64,000 nucleotides of DNA, from assembly GCF_001650405.1 (NCBI RefSeq), contig NZ_LWCU01000011.1:1-64000 (forward strand), given 5' to 3'. This stretch comes from Microbacterium sp. H83. Lineage in GTDB: Bacteria > Actinomycetota > Actinomycetes > Actinomycetales > Microbacteriaceae. Below are positions 22,313-30,404 of this stretch, piece after piece. The notes below the pieces were generated by a model. It saw only the letters and a list, made by a program, of their open reading frames with translations. It searched no databases and was not told the origin of the DNA. Every line of letters begins with the position of its first letter. Within the stretch, counting starts at the first letter, position 1. The position numbers and the translations under genes are program-made.

Positions 22313-22344
22313 AAGGTTTGCAATCTCGCAGGCGGCACGCACCG

Positions 22345-22647
22345 CTACTCTCCGAGGAGTTCGGCGTGCAGCGCGGCGAGAATCTGGCGGACGCGGGTCT
22401 CGTTGACGGTGTAGCGAAAGTTGCGCCCGGTGCCGCGCTTCTCGGGCGGCACATCGATGGTGACGACGTCGAGCTCGACGAGGGTACGCAGGACGCGGCC
22501 CAGAGATCCTCGGGGAGTGTCGGTGCCGGCGAGGATGTCGGAGAGGTACGCACCGGGGTTCTCGCGGATGTACTCGACCACGCGGAGGTGTGCGCGGTTG
22601 CGCACCAGGTTGACGGCGTCGTCAAAGAGATTTGGGGTAGCAGGCAT
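22345..22647 (-). CDS. Winged-helix regulator at the end of the transfer trio
   Basis: 100 residues from ATG 22647; ATG 22659 is possible but has AAAGG directly against it. LFDDAVNLVRNRAHLRVVEYIRENPGAYLSDILAGTDTPRGSLGRVLRTLVELDVVTIDV is a winged helix, and EKRGTGRNFRYTVNETRVRQILAALHAEL the wing plus dimer helix. It resembles the regulator at 21898 in design. It lies a few bases after the beta-propeller gene and so is the last gene of that operon; it may repress transfer. Confidence 0.7.
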   Translation of the reverse strand: MPATPNLFDDAVNLVRNRAHLRVVEYIRENPGAYLSDILAGTDTPRGSLGRVLRTLVELDVVTIDVPPEKRGTGRNFRYTVNETRVRQILAALHAELLGE

Positions 22648-22662
22648 GCGGCTCAGCATCCT

Positions 22663-24147
22663 TTAGGGTGCGGGCGTGGCGGTCGGGTCGCCAGGGCCGG
22701 TTCGTCGAGGGAGGGCGTACAGGTAGGTGGTTTCGACTTTGTCTGCGACGATCCAGGCCATCTCGGTGGTGATCCCGCTGGGTGCTATCGGGTCGAGCGG
22801 GAGTTCTCGGGTAGTGAACGGGGTCACCTGTGGCTGGTCATCGCTGACGTTGGTCCAGCTAGCTTGACGGCTGGCTGTCCCGTACACAATGGTGCCAGTG
22901 ATTGCGGTGGGCGTGAGGTTGCCGAGCGGTTGAACGCTGGGATTGGTGCCGTACCGGATCCAGACGTTGCCGTAGGTGAGGGTGGTCCCGTCGATCGCGT
23001 GCAGCGGCACGGAGTCACTGCGGATGCCGCTCGTGCGGGTTTCGGCCTGGGAGAGGGTTTCTCCCGTGGCGACGTCGACGGCCGCGACGATGCTCTGCTG
23101 CCCTTCGGTGCTCCACACGGCGATGAGGGTGGTGGCGTCGGCTGCGGAGACGTTACTGAGCTCGGTGGTCCCGTCGGGGCGGGTGTACGGGGTCTCGGAC
23201 ACGTCGCCGTCGACGGTGATGGTGTAGATCGTGGTGTCGTCGACGGCGATCACGCCGGCGTCGGTGGTCATCACGGGGCGAGCGGTGACGGGGATGTCCT
23301 GTCGGGTGATGCCGTCAGCGGTGACGAAGCCCACGGTCTGATCGGGGAGGACGATCAGCGGTTCGGTACCGAGGAAACTTACGTCGGCACCGCGGGGGAG
23401 GTCGTAGTCGACGGAGTCGACTGTGCTGTCTTCGACGTAGAGCGGCCAGACGGTGAGGGCGTTGGAGCGCGAGGTCGCGAGGACCTCGTATCCGCCGATT
23501 GTGGTGGCCGCGAGCTGCGCGCCTCCACGAGGGGAGCCGTTGCCTTTCCAGACCGTCTTTCCGGTGTCGGGATCCAGAAGCCGGAGATCTCCGGCTTCGG
23601 TGGTGACCGCGACACGTCCGTCCGGGAGGAAGGTGGGTTCGGTGTTGGAGCGGATCGGCACGGCCCACGCTGCCGTCTGGTCGTATCCGGGAGGAGAGAG
23701 GACGGCGAGCTGTTCTCCGACACCGGGCGGCGGCGCGATGGTGGCCGTCGGCGTCGGTGCAGGCCTCGTCAGTGCGATCGCGACCGGCGTGGCTGCGCCG
23801 ATGACGACGAGGCCGGCGACGGTGACGATCGAGGCGATGACAGCGCGTCGACTGACGCGCCGGTTGCCGATCGCCATTTTGCCGTCGTGCACCTGGTCGA
23901 CGATGACGTGTGTGGTGCCGTCAGCTTCGACGACCATCCGGTCTGTGCCGTCGGGGGTGGCGGCGATGACGCGGACAGCGTCGTGTCCGTCGGCCTGCAG
24001 GATGCCGGCGACGTGGTCGATCGCCGCATCGGTGGCACCCTCGCCGGTGGCGATGGGTACACCGTCGAGAGTGACGGCGCCCTCGGCGTCGACCTCGAGG
24101 CGGTAGACGGGGTAGGGGGGAACGGTGGTCAGATCGATGTCGCTCAT
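22663..24147 (-). CDS. Membrane-anchored PQQ-type beta-propeller protein
   Basis: 494 residues. A cytosolic N-terminal domain (1-95: VYRLEVDAEGAVTLDGVPIA, DRMVVEADGTTHVIVDQVHD) precedes one TM helix (102-127: AVIASIVTVAGLVVIGAATPVAIAL), a Pro/Thr linker and an extracellular propeller (150-480) with repeats such as GDLRLLDPDTGKTVWKG and IVAAVDVATGETLSQ. Propellers of this kind often scaffold other surface proteins. It overlaps the peptidoglycan hydrolase gene by ATGA, so it probably acts in the same surface complex of the conjugation machine. Exact family not recognised. Confidence 0.75.
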   Translation of the reverse strand: MSDIDLTTVPPYPVYRLEVDAEGAVTLDGVPIATGEGATDAAIDHVAGILQADGHDAVRVIAATPDGTDRMVVEADGTTHVIVDQVHDGKMAIGNRRVSRRAVIASIVTVAGLVVIGAATPVAIALTRPAPTPTATIAPPPGVGEQLAVLSPPGYDQTAAWAVPIRSNTEPTFLPDGRVAVTTEAGDLRLLDPDTGKTVWKGNGSPRGGAQLAATTIGGYEVLATSRSNALTVWPLYVEDSTVDSVDYDLPRGADVSFLGTEPLIVLPDQTVGFVTADGITRQDIPVTARPVMTTDAGVIAVDDTTIYTITVDGDVSETPYTRPDGTTELSNVSAADATTLIAVWSTEGQQSIVAAVDVATGETLSQAETRTSGIRSDSVPLHAIDGTTLTYGNVWIRYGTNPSVQPLGNLTPTAITGTIVYGTASRQASWTNVSDDQPQVTPFTTRELPLDPIAPSGITTEMAWIVADKVETTYLYALPRRTGPGDPTATPAP

Positions 24148-25238
24148 GCGGGGATGGTCTCCTCAATGCCCCAGAATTCCCAGTGCCAGGCTTCGTCGGG
24201 ACCTGGTCCGCCGGGTTCGGCCCAATCGGGGTGCACCCAGCCGTAGCGGGGGGCGTTGGCTTTCAACCACAGGTAGATCGGGTGAGAGAATCTCAGCCGA
24301 TAATGGCTGCGGTCGCCGACGTCGATAGCGAGCGCCCATCCGTGGTTGGAGGTGCCAGGCTCGGCGGCCTCATCCCCGTAGATCGCTTTGGCCTCGACCT
24401 GGCCGGCGTAATCCCGGTACCCGTCGTTGATGGGCAGGTCATAGCCGAACTCCGCCCGGAAGGCGTTGTTCATCGCGATCAGGTTGGCGACGGCGTCACC
24501 GCGCAGGGTGTAGTTCGGCGCCCAAGGAATGGGGGCGAGCAGGCTCTCGTCGATGCGGCCGTTCTCGAAACCGCCCCACTGGCCGGGGGGATTCTTCCCG
24601 GGCGGGAAGTTGCCGTTATTGCCGATCGGGTTCGCGCACTGGGCTGCTTCTGCCCCGTTACCGGGGTCGATGTTCACTTCCGCGAGAGCGGCGGCGACGT
24701 CGACGGCGTCCTCATAGAACTTCTCGTAGTGGTACGGGTCGTCGTTGCCCTGCACCTTGTGGGCGGCAATGCTCGGCTCCATCGATTCCCACCCGGCGAC
24801 CTCTGCCAGCCGGGTCAGGAAGGTGCGGGATGCCGTCGCCGGATCCGTGACTTCCTCCCAGGTTCCCCACCCTTGGGACACCTGCTGCTGGAAGAGACCG
24901 CCACCGTCCGCGATAGAGCCGTCCGGGTTGGTGGCGTCGTCGTCGTGGTTGAGGTTGATCAGCGACGATTCGCCCATAGCAGTCATCACGCCGATGACCT
25001 GCGCCTTGACGGGCAGCTTCAGCTCCGTGGCGGCGTTCATGATGATCGCCGCGTTGACCAGCTGCTCGCCCTTCCAGGTGCCGACCTCGTCGACGGGCAG
25101 GTTCTCGATGTTCACCTCGTAGTCGATCGTGGGGAACTTCCCCCCGGGGAGGGAAGAGCACGACGTGGCGATGAGGACGAAGATCGCGATGAGCGGGATG
25201 CAGATGACACCGCAAACGGCGGCGGCTGCGCCCTTCAT
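24144..25238 (-). CDS. Membrane-anchored VanY/lysozyme-like peptidoglycan hydrolase
   Basis: 364 residues from the ATG at 25238. An N-terminal hydrophobic helix (AAAVCGVICIPLIAIFVLIATSC) is followed by a lysozyme-like domain (VIGVMTAMGESSLINLNHDD, then GGGLFQQQVSQGWGTWEEV with Glu of MGESS as candidate acid). A C-terminal M15B/VanY D,D-carboxypeptidase domain shows INDGYRDYAGQVEAKA, TSNHGWALAIDVG and DEAWHWEFWG, i.e. the zinc His/Asp/His set. It would open the wall for the transfer channel, as VirB1/TcpG hydrolases do. Overlaps its neighbours by 4 bases on both sides. Confidence 0.85.
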   Translation of the reverse strand: MKGAAAAVCGVICIPLIAIFVLIATSCSSLPGGKFPTIDYEVNIENLPVDEVGTWKGEQLVNAAIIMNAATELKLPVKAQVIGVMTAMGESSLINLNHDDDATNPDGSIADGGGLFQQQVSQGWGTWEEVTDPATASRTFLTRLAEVAGWESMEPSIAAHKVQGNDDPYHYEKFYEDAVDVAAALAEVNIDPGNGAEAAQCANPIGNNGNFPPGKNPPGQWGGFENGRIDESLLAPIPWAPNYTLRGDAVANLIAMNNAFRAEFGYDLPINDGYRDYAGQVEAKAIYGDEAAEPGTSNHGWALAIDVGDRSHYRLRFSHPIYLWLKANAPRYGWVHPDWAEPGGPGPDEAWHWEFWGIEETIPA

Positions 25239-25774
25239 CCCAGATCCGCCGGGGGAGTGAGGCGGTCCACGAACCAGGATGGTGTGCCGTTCCCGTGTCC
25301 GTCTCCCTGACGGATGAGTTCGATCGTGTACTGGCCGATGTCGGTGGGCACGAGCACGCTCATCTGATTGAAGTTCGGGGCACTGGCGACGACACCGGGG
25401 CCCGTGACCTGGGAGGGGCGAACCCTGGCGGGGTTTGTGCCCTCGTAGGCCAGCAGGGCGTCGTTGGTGAGCATGGGAGAGAGCTCGGCCCACCACTCCT
25501 CGTAGGAGCGGTTGTGGTTCGCGAAGCTGGTCATGGCTTCCTCAGCCACCCGCACCCCGTCGTCGAGCGCGTCCGGCGCGATGGTGCTGGTGGGCGCGGG
25601 CTGGGCCGTCGCTGTGTCCGTGGGTGACGGGCTCGGGTTAGGTGTTGGTCCCGCGTCGGTGCATGCCGATAGCGTGAGCATGAGACCAACGGCGACGACG
25701 CTGATATGGGAAGTTCTCGGCTTCCGCGTCATATTCCGCGAGTTTCGGCGTCTACTAGATGACGGTTTCGTCAT
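25235..25774 (-). CDS. Putative lipoprotein of the transfer region
   Basis: 179 residues from the ATG at 25774 (GGGGGTGGG upstream); an ATG at 25732 is an alternative. The signal is VVAVGLMLTLSAC with lipobox LSAC, followed by a Pro/Thr/Ser linker (PTPNPSPSPTDTATAQP) and a compact domain (GVRVAEEAMTSFANHNRSYEEWWAELSPMLTNDALLAYEGT, then YTIELIRQGDGHGNGTPSWFVDRL). The domain resembles the NTF2-like folds of VirB8/TcpC-type transfer proteins. It starts the minus-strand trio and shares its promoter region with the main transfer operon. Confidence 0.75.
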   Translation of the reverse strand: MTKPSSSRRRNSRNMTRKPRTSHISVVAVGLMLTLSACTDAGPTPNPSPSPTDTATAQPAPTSTIAPDALDDGVRVAEEAMTSFANHNRSYEEWWAELSPMLTNDALLAYEGTNPARVRPSQVTGPGVVASAPNFNQMSVLVPTDIGQYTIELIRQGDGHGNGTPSWFVDRLTPPADLG

Positions 25775-25849
25775 TTTCCCACCCCCCGTATCTGACTCAT
25801 CCTTGATACTATAGGATCGCATTAGATCCTGTACACGAGGGGGGCTTCG
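25775..25849. promoter_or_regulatory. Divergent promoter region of the two transfer operons
   Basis: Only 75 bases part the divergent operons. They contain an inverted repeat aggatc-N6-gatcct at 25813-25830 and TATAGT/TTGATA-like hexamers, so one regulator could control both operons at once. Confidence 0.55.
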
Positions 25850-26503
25850 ATGACAGATACACCGACGACCCGCGTTAACCCGTTCCATCGGGTGCGCGGC
25901 GCCGAGCAGAGCGACGCCGATGTCGACCAGCTGCGCGGCGAGGAACTCGTGGGTCCGCCGACGCCAGAGTCTGCGCCGTCGGTTCCGCATCCGCTCGAGC
26001 AGGTCTTCCCGACGATCCCCGAGGCGCCTGGTGCTCTCGTGTATGTCATCGCACTGCACGGCGGCGCGGGAGCCTCGACGATCGCGGGCCTGATTCGTGA
26101 GCAGGCTGCGGATCTGCCGGGGGAGGCTGCCCGCGAAGGACATCGGGCCTGGCCTATCTCCTCGTATTCCGGTATGCCGATGAACGTTCTTGCGGTGGCA
26201 CGCACTCACTATCACGGCCTCCAGACGGCAGAGAGATTCGCGCTGGCATGGGCTGCGGGGGAGTACCGGGACAGCCGGCTGCTGGGAATCGTGCTCGTCG
26301 ACGACGGCCCACAGCTGACCAAAGCGCAGCTCAAGGCCGTTGAGCGCATCGGCCGGATGACGCCGCACGGGTGGCGGGTTCCCTGGGCCGAGGGATGGCG
26401 CCTGGCCGAGCCCACTCTCAAGACCTCTTCTCCTCGCGTCCGGTGGACCATCGGACGCATTCGCAAGCTTGCTCAAACCCCGCCTACGGAAGGAAAGAAA
26501 TGA
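25850..26503 (+). CDS. Transfer-operon protein with degenerate P-loop (DUF6668-like)
   Basis: 217 residues, with GAGGGGGG before the ATG. Residues 60-95 (PGALVYVIALHGGAGASTIAGLIREQA) have the shape of a MinD/ParA P-loop but lack the lysine (GGAGAST). VLAVARTHYHGLQTAERFALAWAAG and LLGIVLVDDGPQLTKAQLKAVERIGRMTPHGWRVPWAEGWR follow the Walker B-like layout. Likely a pseudo-ATPase. It is the first gene of the plus-strand transfer operon and overlaps the pilin-like gene by ATGA. The family name is from memory of similar loci and is tentative. Confidence 0.65.
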   Translation: MTDTPTTRVNPFHRVRGAEQSDADVDQLRGEELVGPPTPESAPSVPHPLEQVFPTIPEAPGALVYVIALHGGAGASTIAGLIREQAADLPGEAAREGHRAWPISSYSGMPMNVLAVARTHYHGLQTAERFALAWAAGEYRDSRLLGIVLVDDGPQLTKAQLKAVERIGRMTPHGWRVPWAEGWRLAEPTLKTSSPRVRWTIGRIRKLAQTPPTEGKK

Positions 26504-26781
26504 ACACTCTGATTGAGGTCGCGACCGCGATCACCGGCGTCCTGCCCAACCCTGAGCCGGAGCAGCCTCCGGGCACGGAGGGCGTATCCACGCTGATCAA
26601 CTGGCTTGCCTGGGGTGCGCTCATCCTGGGTCTTGCCGGCTTCCTCGCGAGCGCCGGGTACCTCGCATTCGCCGCATTCACGGGCCGCGAGATCCAGGGC
26701 TTCAAGGGCCTCGTGATCGCGCTCATCGTGTGTGTCCTCGTCGGCGCTGCCGGCGGCATCATCGCAACGTTCACCGGCTGA
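26500..26781 (+). CDS. Small two-helix membrane protein (VirB2/TrbC-like)
   Basis: 93 residues from the ATG at 26500 with AGGAAAG upstream. Two TM helices at about 34-58 (LINWLAWGALILGLAGFLASAGYLAF) and 70-90 (GLVIALIVCVLVGAAGGIIA) are joined by a short basic loop (TGREIQGFK). Size, hydrophobic pattern and position just before the other channel genes suit a pilin-like or channel subunit, though Gram-positive systems need not form a pilus. Confidence 0.65.
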   Translation: MNTLIEVATAITGVLPNPEPEQPPGTEGVSTLINWLAWGALILGLAGFLASAGYLAFAAFTGREIQGFKGLVIALIVCVLVGAAGGIIATFTG

Positions 26782-26795
26782 GCAGGGGAGAGATC

Positions 26796-27560
26796 ATGAG
26801 CGACGACAACAGCGATAGCAACCGCGGCCTGGTCAAGTTCAACGCGTGGTGGCTGGCGGCAGCGATTTTGGTGCTCGCTGTCATCGCCGCTCTCGTACTG
26901 GTGCTGACCTTCGGCGGCAGGGACAACCCCGAAGGGGGCACCTCGCCATCAGGCGCACCGTCGACACCGTCCGCGCAGCCGGGCGAGGACGAGTCGACTC
27001 CGCCCGAGACAGGGGGTGTCTGCGACCTGCCCTCGGGATCAGACATCCCCACGGTCGGACCCGACGCCGAGTGGGTCAACCGCATGGGACTGCTCACCCC
27101 CACGTCGAGTGAGTATGCCGCGGCATCGGCCGACGACACTCTCTGGGGCTGCTTCGCTCCCTCACCGACGGGAGCACTTTTCGCGGCGACCAGCTTCATG
27201 GCTGGGCTACAGGAGAGCACTGATGCCGATGCATTCCGGGCTTTCGTCGAAGATGCGGCCGTAGACAACAACGGGCGGGCTCCGTTTATCGAGGAGAACG
27301 CCTCACTGGCTCGTTCGCCCGAACCGGGTCGCACCGCTCAGATCTCGGGTTTCCGGTTCGACAGTGTCGAACCGGAGGAGGTCGTGATTCGGGTCGGCAT
27401 GAGCCAGAGTGCTGGGTCCGAGACGGTGACCGCCTATGTGTCGTTCACCCTTGTCTGGGACAGCGAGAGGGATACCTGGCTGGTCGATGTCGAGAGAATC
27501 ACTCTCCGCCCCACTCTCGACCCGTTGGCCGGATACACGGACTGGAGCGCTTCGCAATGA
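26796..27560 (+). CDS. VirB8/TcpC-like membrane protein
   Basis: 254 residues, ATG at 26796 after GGGGAGAG. One TM helix at 17-40 (AWWLAAAILVLAVIAALVLVLTF), a Ser/Pro linker, and an extracytosolic domain ending in VTAYVSFTLVWDSERDTWLVDVERIT, which has the beta-strand order of the NTF2-like fold of VirB8, TcpC and TraM. It would bridge the membrane and wall parts of the channel. It overlaps the VirB6-like gene by ATGA. Confidence 0.7.
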   Translation: MSDDNSDSNRGLVKFNAWWLAAAILVLAVIAALVLVLTFGGRDNPEGGTSPSGAPSTPSAQPGEDESTPPETGGVCDLPSGSDIPTVGPDAEWVNRMGLLTPTSSEYAAASADDTLWGCFAPSPTGALFAATSFMAGLQESTDADAFRAFVEDAAVDNNGRAPFIEENASLARSPEPGRTAQISGFRFDSVEPEEVVIRVGMSQSAGSETVTAYVSFTLVWDSERDTWLVDVERITLRPTLDPLAGYTDWSASQ

Positions 27561-28900
27561 TCCGCATGGCAGCTGAGGAAGAGGAGTGCCAGGTTTGGGA
27601 CGCACTCTGCTGGGCTGGCGAGGGCATCAGTGACGCTGCCAATAGCGCGTTCACGGATTTCGTGCGTGATATCTGGAAGCTGCTGATCGATTTTCTCGGG
27701 TGGATCAACTCGTTCTGGGTGGGCATCCCGAGCGCGGATGTGACAGCCCCGGCGATTGGTCAGATCAACGGGTGGATGGGCTGGTACACGGCCGCGATTG
27801 CACTGATCGGACTTCTTATCGGTCTGGGTCGCATGGCGATCTCGAACGACTTCAAGTCCGGTCTGCCGGCGGTCAAGATGGTCGTGAACCTCATCCTGGT
27901 CACGGGCGTGTACGCGGTGGCGTTCGCGGGTCTGACGACGGCGGGCGACCAGTTCGCGCCGTGGATCATCCAGAAGGCGACGGGGGAGGAGCTGAGCCTG
28001 TCGGGCATGCTGTCTCTCTCGGAGATGATGCTGATATACCCGGGTGGCGGGCTGTTCCTCGCGATCATCGGCCTTCTCGGCGCCGTGGTGAATGTCCTGT
28101 TCATGGTGATTCAGGGTGCTCTCGCGTCGACGATGTTCGCTCTGCTGCCAGCGGTGGCCGCGGGGAGTGGGACCGAGATGGGGTCGAACGCATTTCGTCA
28201 GCTGCAGGGCTGGTTGCTGGCCGTGATTCTGTTCAAGCCGGTGGCTGCGATCATCTACGCCTTCGGGATGATGCAGATGAAGAACCCGCCGGCGATCGAG
28301 GGCCTCGATGACATCGGGAAGTCGATCTACAACGCCTGCGTCGCCATGGTGATTCTCGGCATGGCGGCCCTCGCTCTGCCGGCACTGATCAAGTTCCTGG
28401 TGCCGGTGGCAGCGGCGGCAACCTCGAACGCGTTCTCGGGTGGCGCGGCGGTCGCTGGCGTTGCTGCAGCCGGGTCGGCCGTCGTGATGGTCGGGGCGGT
28501 AGCCGCGACCGGTGGAGCGGCTGCACCGGCCGCGGGCGCTGCTGCAGGAGCCGGTGGTGCCGGCGCCGCGGCCGGTGGCGCCGCATCGACTGCAGCTGCA
28601 GGTGGAGCGGCTGCCGGAGGCACCGCGGCGTCGACGGGCGCTGCTACCGGGGGAGCGGCGGCGAGCGGAGGAACGGGCGCTGCTACGGCGGCCGAGTCCG
28701 GTACGTCGGCCGCCGCATCCTCGCCGTCGACGAGCCCGGGCGGTGCGGCACCTGCCGCTGTGGACAGCGGTGGAGCTGCGCCCTCGAGCGGCGGTAGTTC
28801 CTCTGGGTGGAATGCGGCGGGATCCGCGATGAACAGTCTCGGCAGCTCGGCATCGAGCAGCAGTAACGGAATTGACGAACAGGGGTCGAACGATGAGTAG
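27557..28900 (+). CDS. VirB6/TrbL-like channel protein
   Basis: 447 residues. After an acidic Cys-containing start (EEEECQVWDALCWAGEGISD), six or so TM helices run from 45 to 290 (YTAAIALIGLLIGLGRMAIS; MVVNLILVTGVYAVAFAGLTTAG; GLFLAIIGLLGAVVNVLFMVI; MVILGMAALALPALIKFLVP). The last 130 residues are an Ala/Gly/Ser-rich low-complexity tail, typical of TrbL/VirB6 relatives. It forms the inner-membrane conduit. The tail explains the repetitive DNA at 28.4-28.85 kb. Ends by overlapping the next gene by 8 bases. Confidence 0.85.
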   Translation: MIRMAAEEEECQVWDALCWAGEGISDAANSAFTDFVRDIWKLLIDFLGWINSFWVGIPSADVTAPAIGQINGWMGWYTAAIALIGLLIGLGRMAISNDFKSGLPAVKMVVNLILVTGVYAVAFAGLTTAGDQFAPWIIQKATGEELSLSGMLSLSEMMLIYPGGGLFLAIIGLLGAVVNVLFMVIQGALASTMFALLPAVAAGSGTEMGSNAFRQLQGWLLAVILFKPVAAIIYAFGMMQMKNPPAIEGLDDIGKSIYNACVAMVILGMAALALPALIKFLVPVAAAATSNAFSGGAAVAGVAAAGSAVVMVGAVAATGGAAAPAAGAAAGAGGAGAAAGGAASTAAAGGAAAGGTAASTGAATGGAAASGGTGAATAAESGTSAAASSPSTSPGGAAPAAVDSGGAAPSSGGSSSGWNAAGSAMNSLGSSASSSSNGIDEQGSNDE

Positions 28901-30404
28901 CAATGACACCACGATGGTGGAGCACGGCAACATCGTCATGCCCGCCAAGCTCGGCATCGGCGGGCTGGGTGCGGGTGTGACGTTCGGGTCTATCCCGTTC
29001 GCACTCGTCCTCATTGGATGCATCGTGCGCGGCTGGTGGCTTGCTGCCGGCATCATCACGCTCCTCGGCGTGGCCGCGGCGGTAGTGACCGTGGTCACCG
29101 TCAAGCAGGGCCGCAACTGGTATCGGCGCAAGGCGAACCGCATGGCATTCCGCGCTGCGGAGCGTCGCGGCGACACGCTTCTGGTTGCGGGGCCCGCGGG
29201 ACGGATCCCGGATGGGAGCTTCCGTCTGCCGGGCCTGCTGACGGCGTCAGAGCTGAGCGAGCACAAAGACAGCTACGGCAACCCGTTCGGGATGATCCGT
29301 CTCGCCACAGCGACGACAAAGCACTACACCGTGGTGATCGAGTGCTTCCCCGATGGGGACTCACTCGTGGATCAGGACAGGATCAACCGGCAGGTCGCCC
29401 ATTGGGGTGGCTGGCTCGCGCAGCTGGGTGTGGAGGATTCGATCGTCGGCGCATCTGTCACGATCGAGAGCGCGCCGGACTCTGGCCTGCGGCTGCGGCG
29501 CATGGTCGCGGAGAACGTGTCTGACCACGGCAGCGACTTCTCCACCGCTGTTGTCGGTGGCCTCGCGGACACGCTGTCGGGCGGTGCTCCTCAGCTGAGC
29601 ACGCGTCTGGCGCTGACGTTCAATGGCACGGGTCTGGAGTCGAAGAACTCCGATCGGGGCGTGCAGGAGATGGCGGACGAGATCGGCAACCGCCTCCCGG
29701 TCCTGTTGGCTTCGCTGGGCATGACGGGAGCTGGCACCGGGGCGCAGGCGTGCACGGCGCAGGACATCGTGGACTTCACCCGCGTGGCGTACGACCCGAC
29801 GGTGTCGGCCCGCGTCGAGCAGGCCCGCCAGGAGGGCGGGACAGGCCTGACCTGGTCGGAGGCCGGCCCTGCGTTCTCCGAGGCGAAGTACGACCGGTAC
29901 TACCACGACCGTGGTGTGTCGAAGTCGTGGACGATGTACGAGGGTCCGCGATCAAAGTTCTACGCGACGGCGCTGCGCCGCGCATTCGAGCCGATGAAGG
30001 GCGTTCTCCGCAAGCGGGTGACGATCCTGTATCGTCCGATCCCCGCTGGGGATGCGCCGGATGTGATCGAGGCCGAGATCAACAACGCGCAGTTCAACTC
30101 GTCGACGAAGCAGCGCGCGACGGCCCGGCAAAAGAACCGCATCCGGTTCGCGAACAAGGCGGCCGAGGAAGAGGCCGCGGGTGCGGGTCTCATCCGGTTC
30201 GGCATGATCATCACCACGACGTGCCGGACGAACGATGAGTTCCCGCGTCTGGAGAAGGTCATCCCGTCGCTGACGAATCAGGCGCGCCTCAAGATCCGTG
30301 AGGCGCTGGGGAACGAGGACGTGGCATTCCTCGCGGGCCTGCCCCTGGGCGTGGTTCTGCCCGCGCACATGACGTTGCCCGATCAGATTAGGGACTGGCT
30401 GTGA
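28893..30404 (+). CDS. SCO6880-family type IV secretion protein
   Basis: 503 residues from the ATG at 28893. Two TM helices lie at 24-70 (SIPFALVLIGCIVRGWWLAAGIITLLGVAAAVVTVVTV), followed by a soluble region matching the SCO6880 family of actinobacterial conjugation proteins: GMIRLATATTKHYTVVIECFPDGDSLVDQDRIN, RVTILYRPIPAGDAPDVIEAEINNAQFNSSTKQRATARQK and FRLEKVIPSLTNQARL-like ending. It looks like the PrgI/VirB3 plus VirB4 N-terminal part on its own chain, the ATPase half being the next gene. Confidence 0.85.
   Translation: MSSNDTTMVEHGNIVMPAKLGIGGLGAGVTFGSIPFALVLIGCIVRGWWLAAGIITLLGVAAAVVTVVTVKQGRNWYRRKANRMAFRAAERRGDTLLVAGPAGRIPDGSFRLPGLLTASELSEHKDSYGNPFGMIRLATATTKHYTVVIECFPDGDSLVDQDRINRQVAHWGGWLAQLGVEDSIVGASVTIESAPDSGLRLRRMVAENVSDHGSDFSTAVVGGLADTLSGGAPQLSTRLALTFNGTGLESKNSDRGVQEMADEIGNRLPVLLASLGMTGAGTGAQACTAQDIVDFTRVAYDPTVSARVEQARQEGGTGLTWSEAGPAFSEAKYDRYYHDRGVSKSWTMYEGPRSKFYATALRRAFEPMKGVLRKRVTILYRPIPAGDAPDVIEAEINNAQFNSSTKQRATARQKNRIRFANKAAEEEAAGAGLIRFGMIITTTCRTNDEFPRLEKVIPSLTNQARLKIREALGNEDVAFLAGLPLGVVLPAHMTLPDQIRDWL

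Noticed and set aside
22318..24246. 642-codon plus-strand frame opposite the beta-propeller gene
   Set aside because: Gly/Asp/Val-rich antisense translation; the minus strand has a TM helix and propeller repeats.
25235..26476. 413-codon minus-strand frame extending the lipoprotein gene upstream
   Set aside because: The extension is antisense of the first transfer gene; the signal peptide with lipobox fixes the start near 25774.
28420..28860. Repetitive GC-rich DNA that looks like a repeat array
   Set aside because: It encodes the Ala/Gly/Ser tail of the VirB6-like protein; units are not regular, so neither CRISPR nor iterons.
27434..29266. 610-codon minus-strand reading frame opposite the VirB6-like and SCO6880 genes
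   Set aside because: It is the antisense of clear membrane and transfer genes; Arg/Ser/His-rich composition without any domain, a by-product of high GC.
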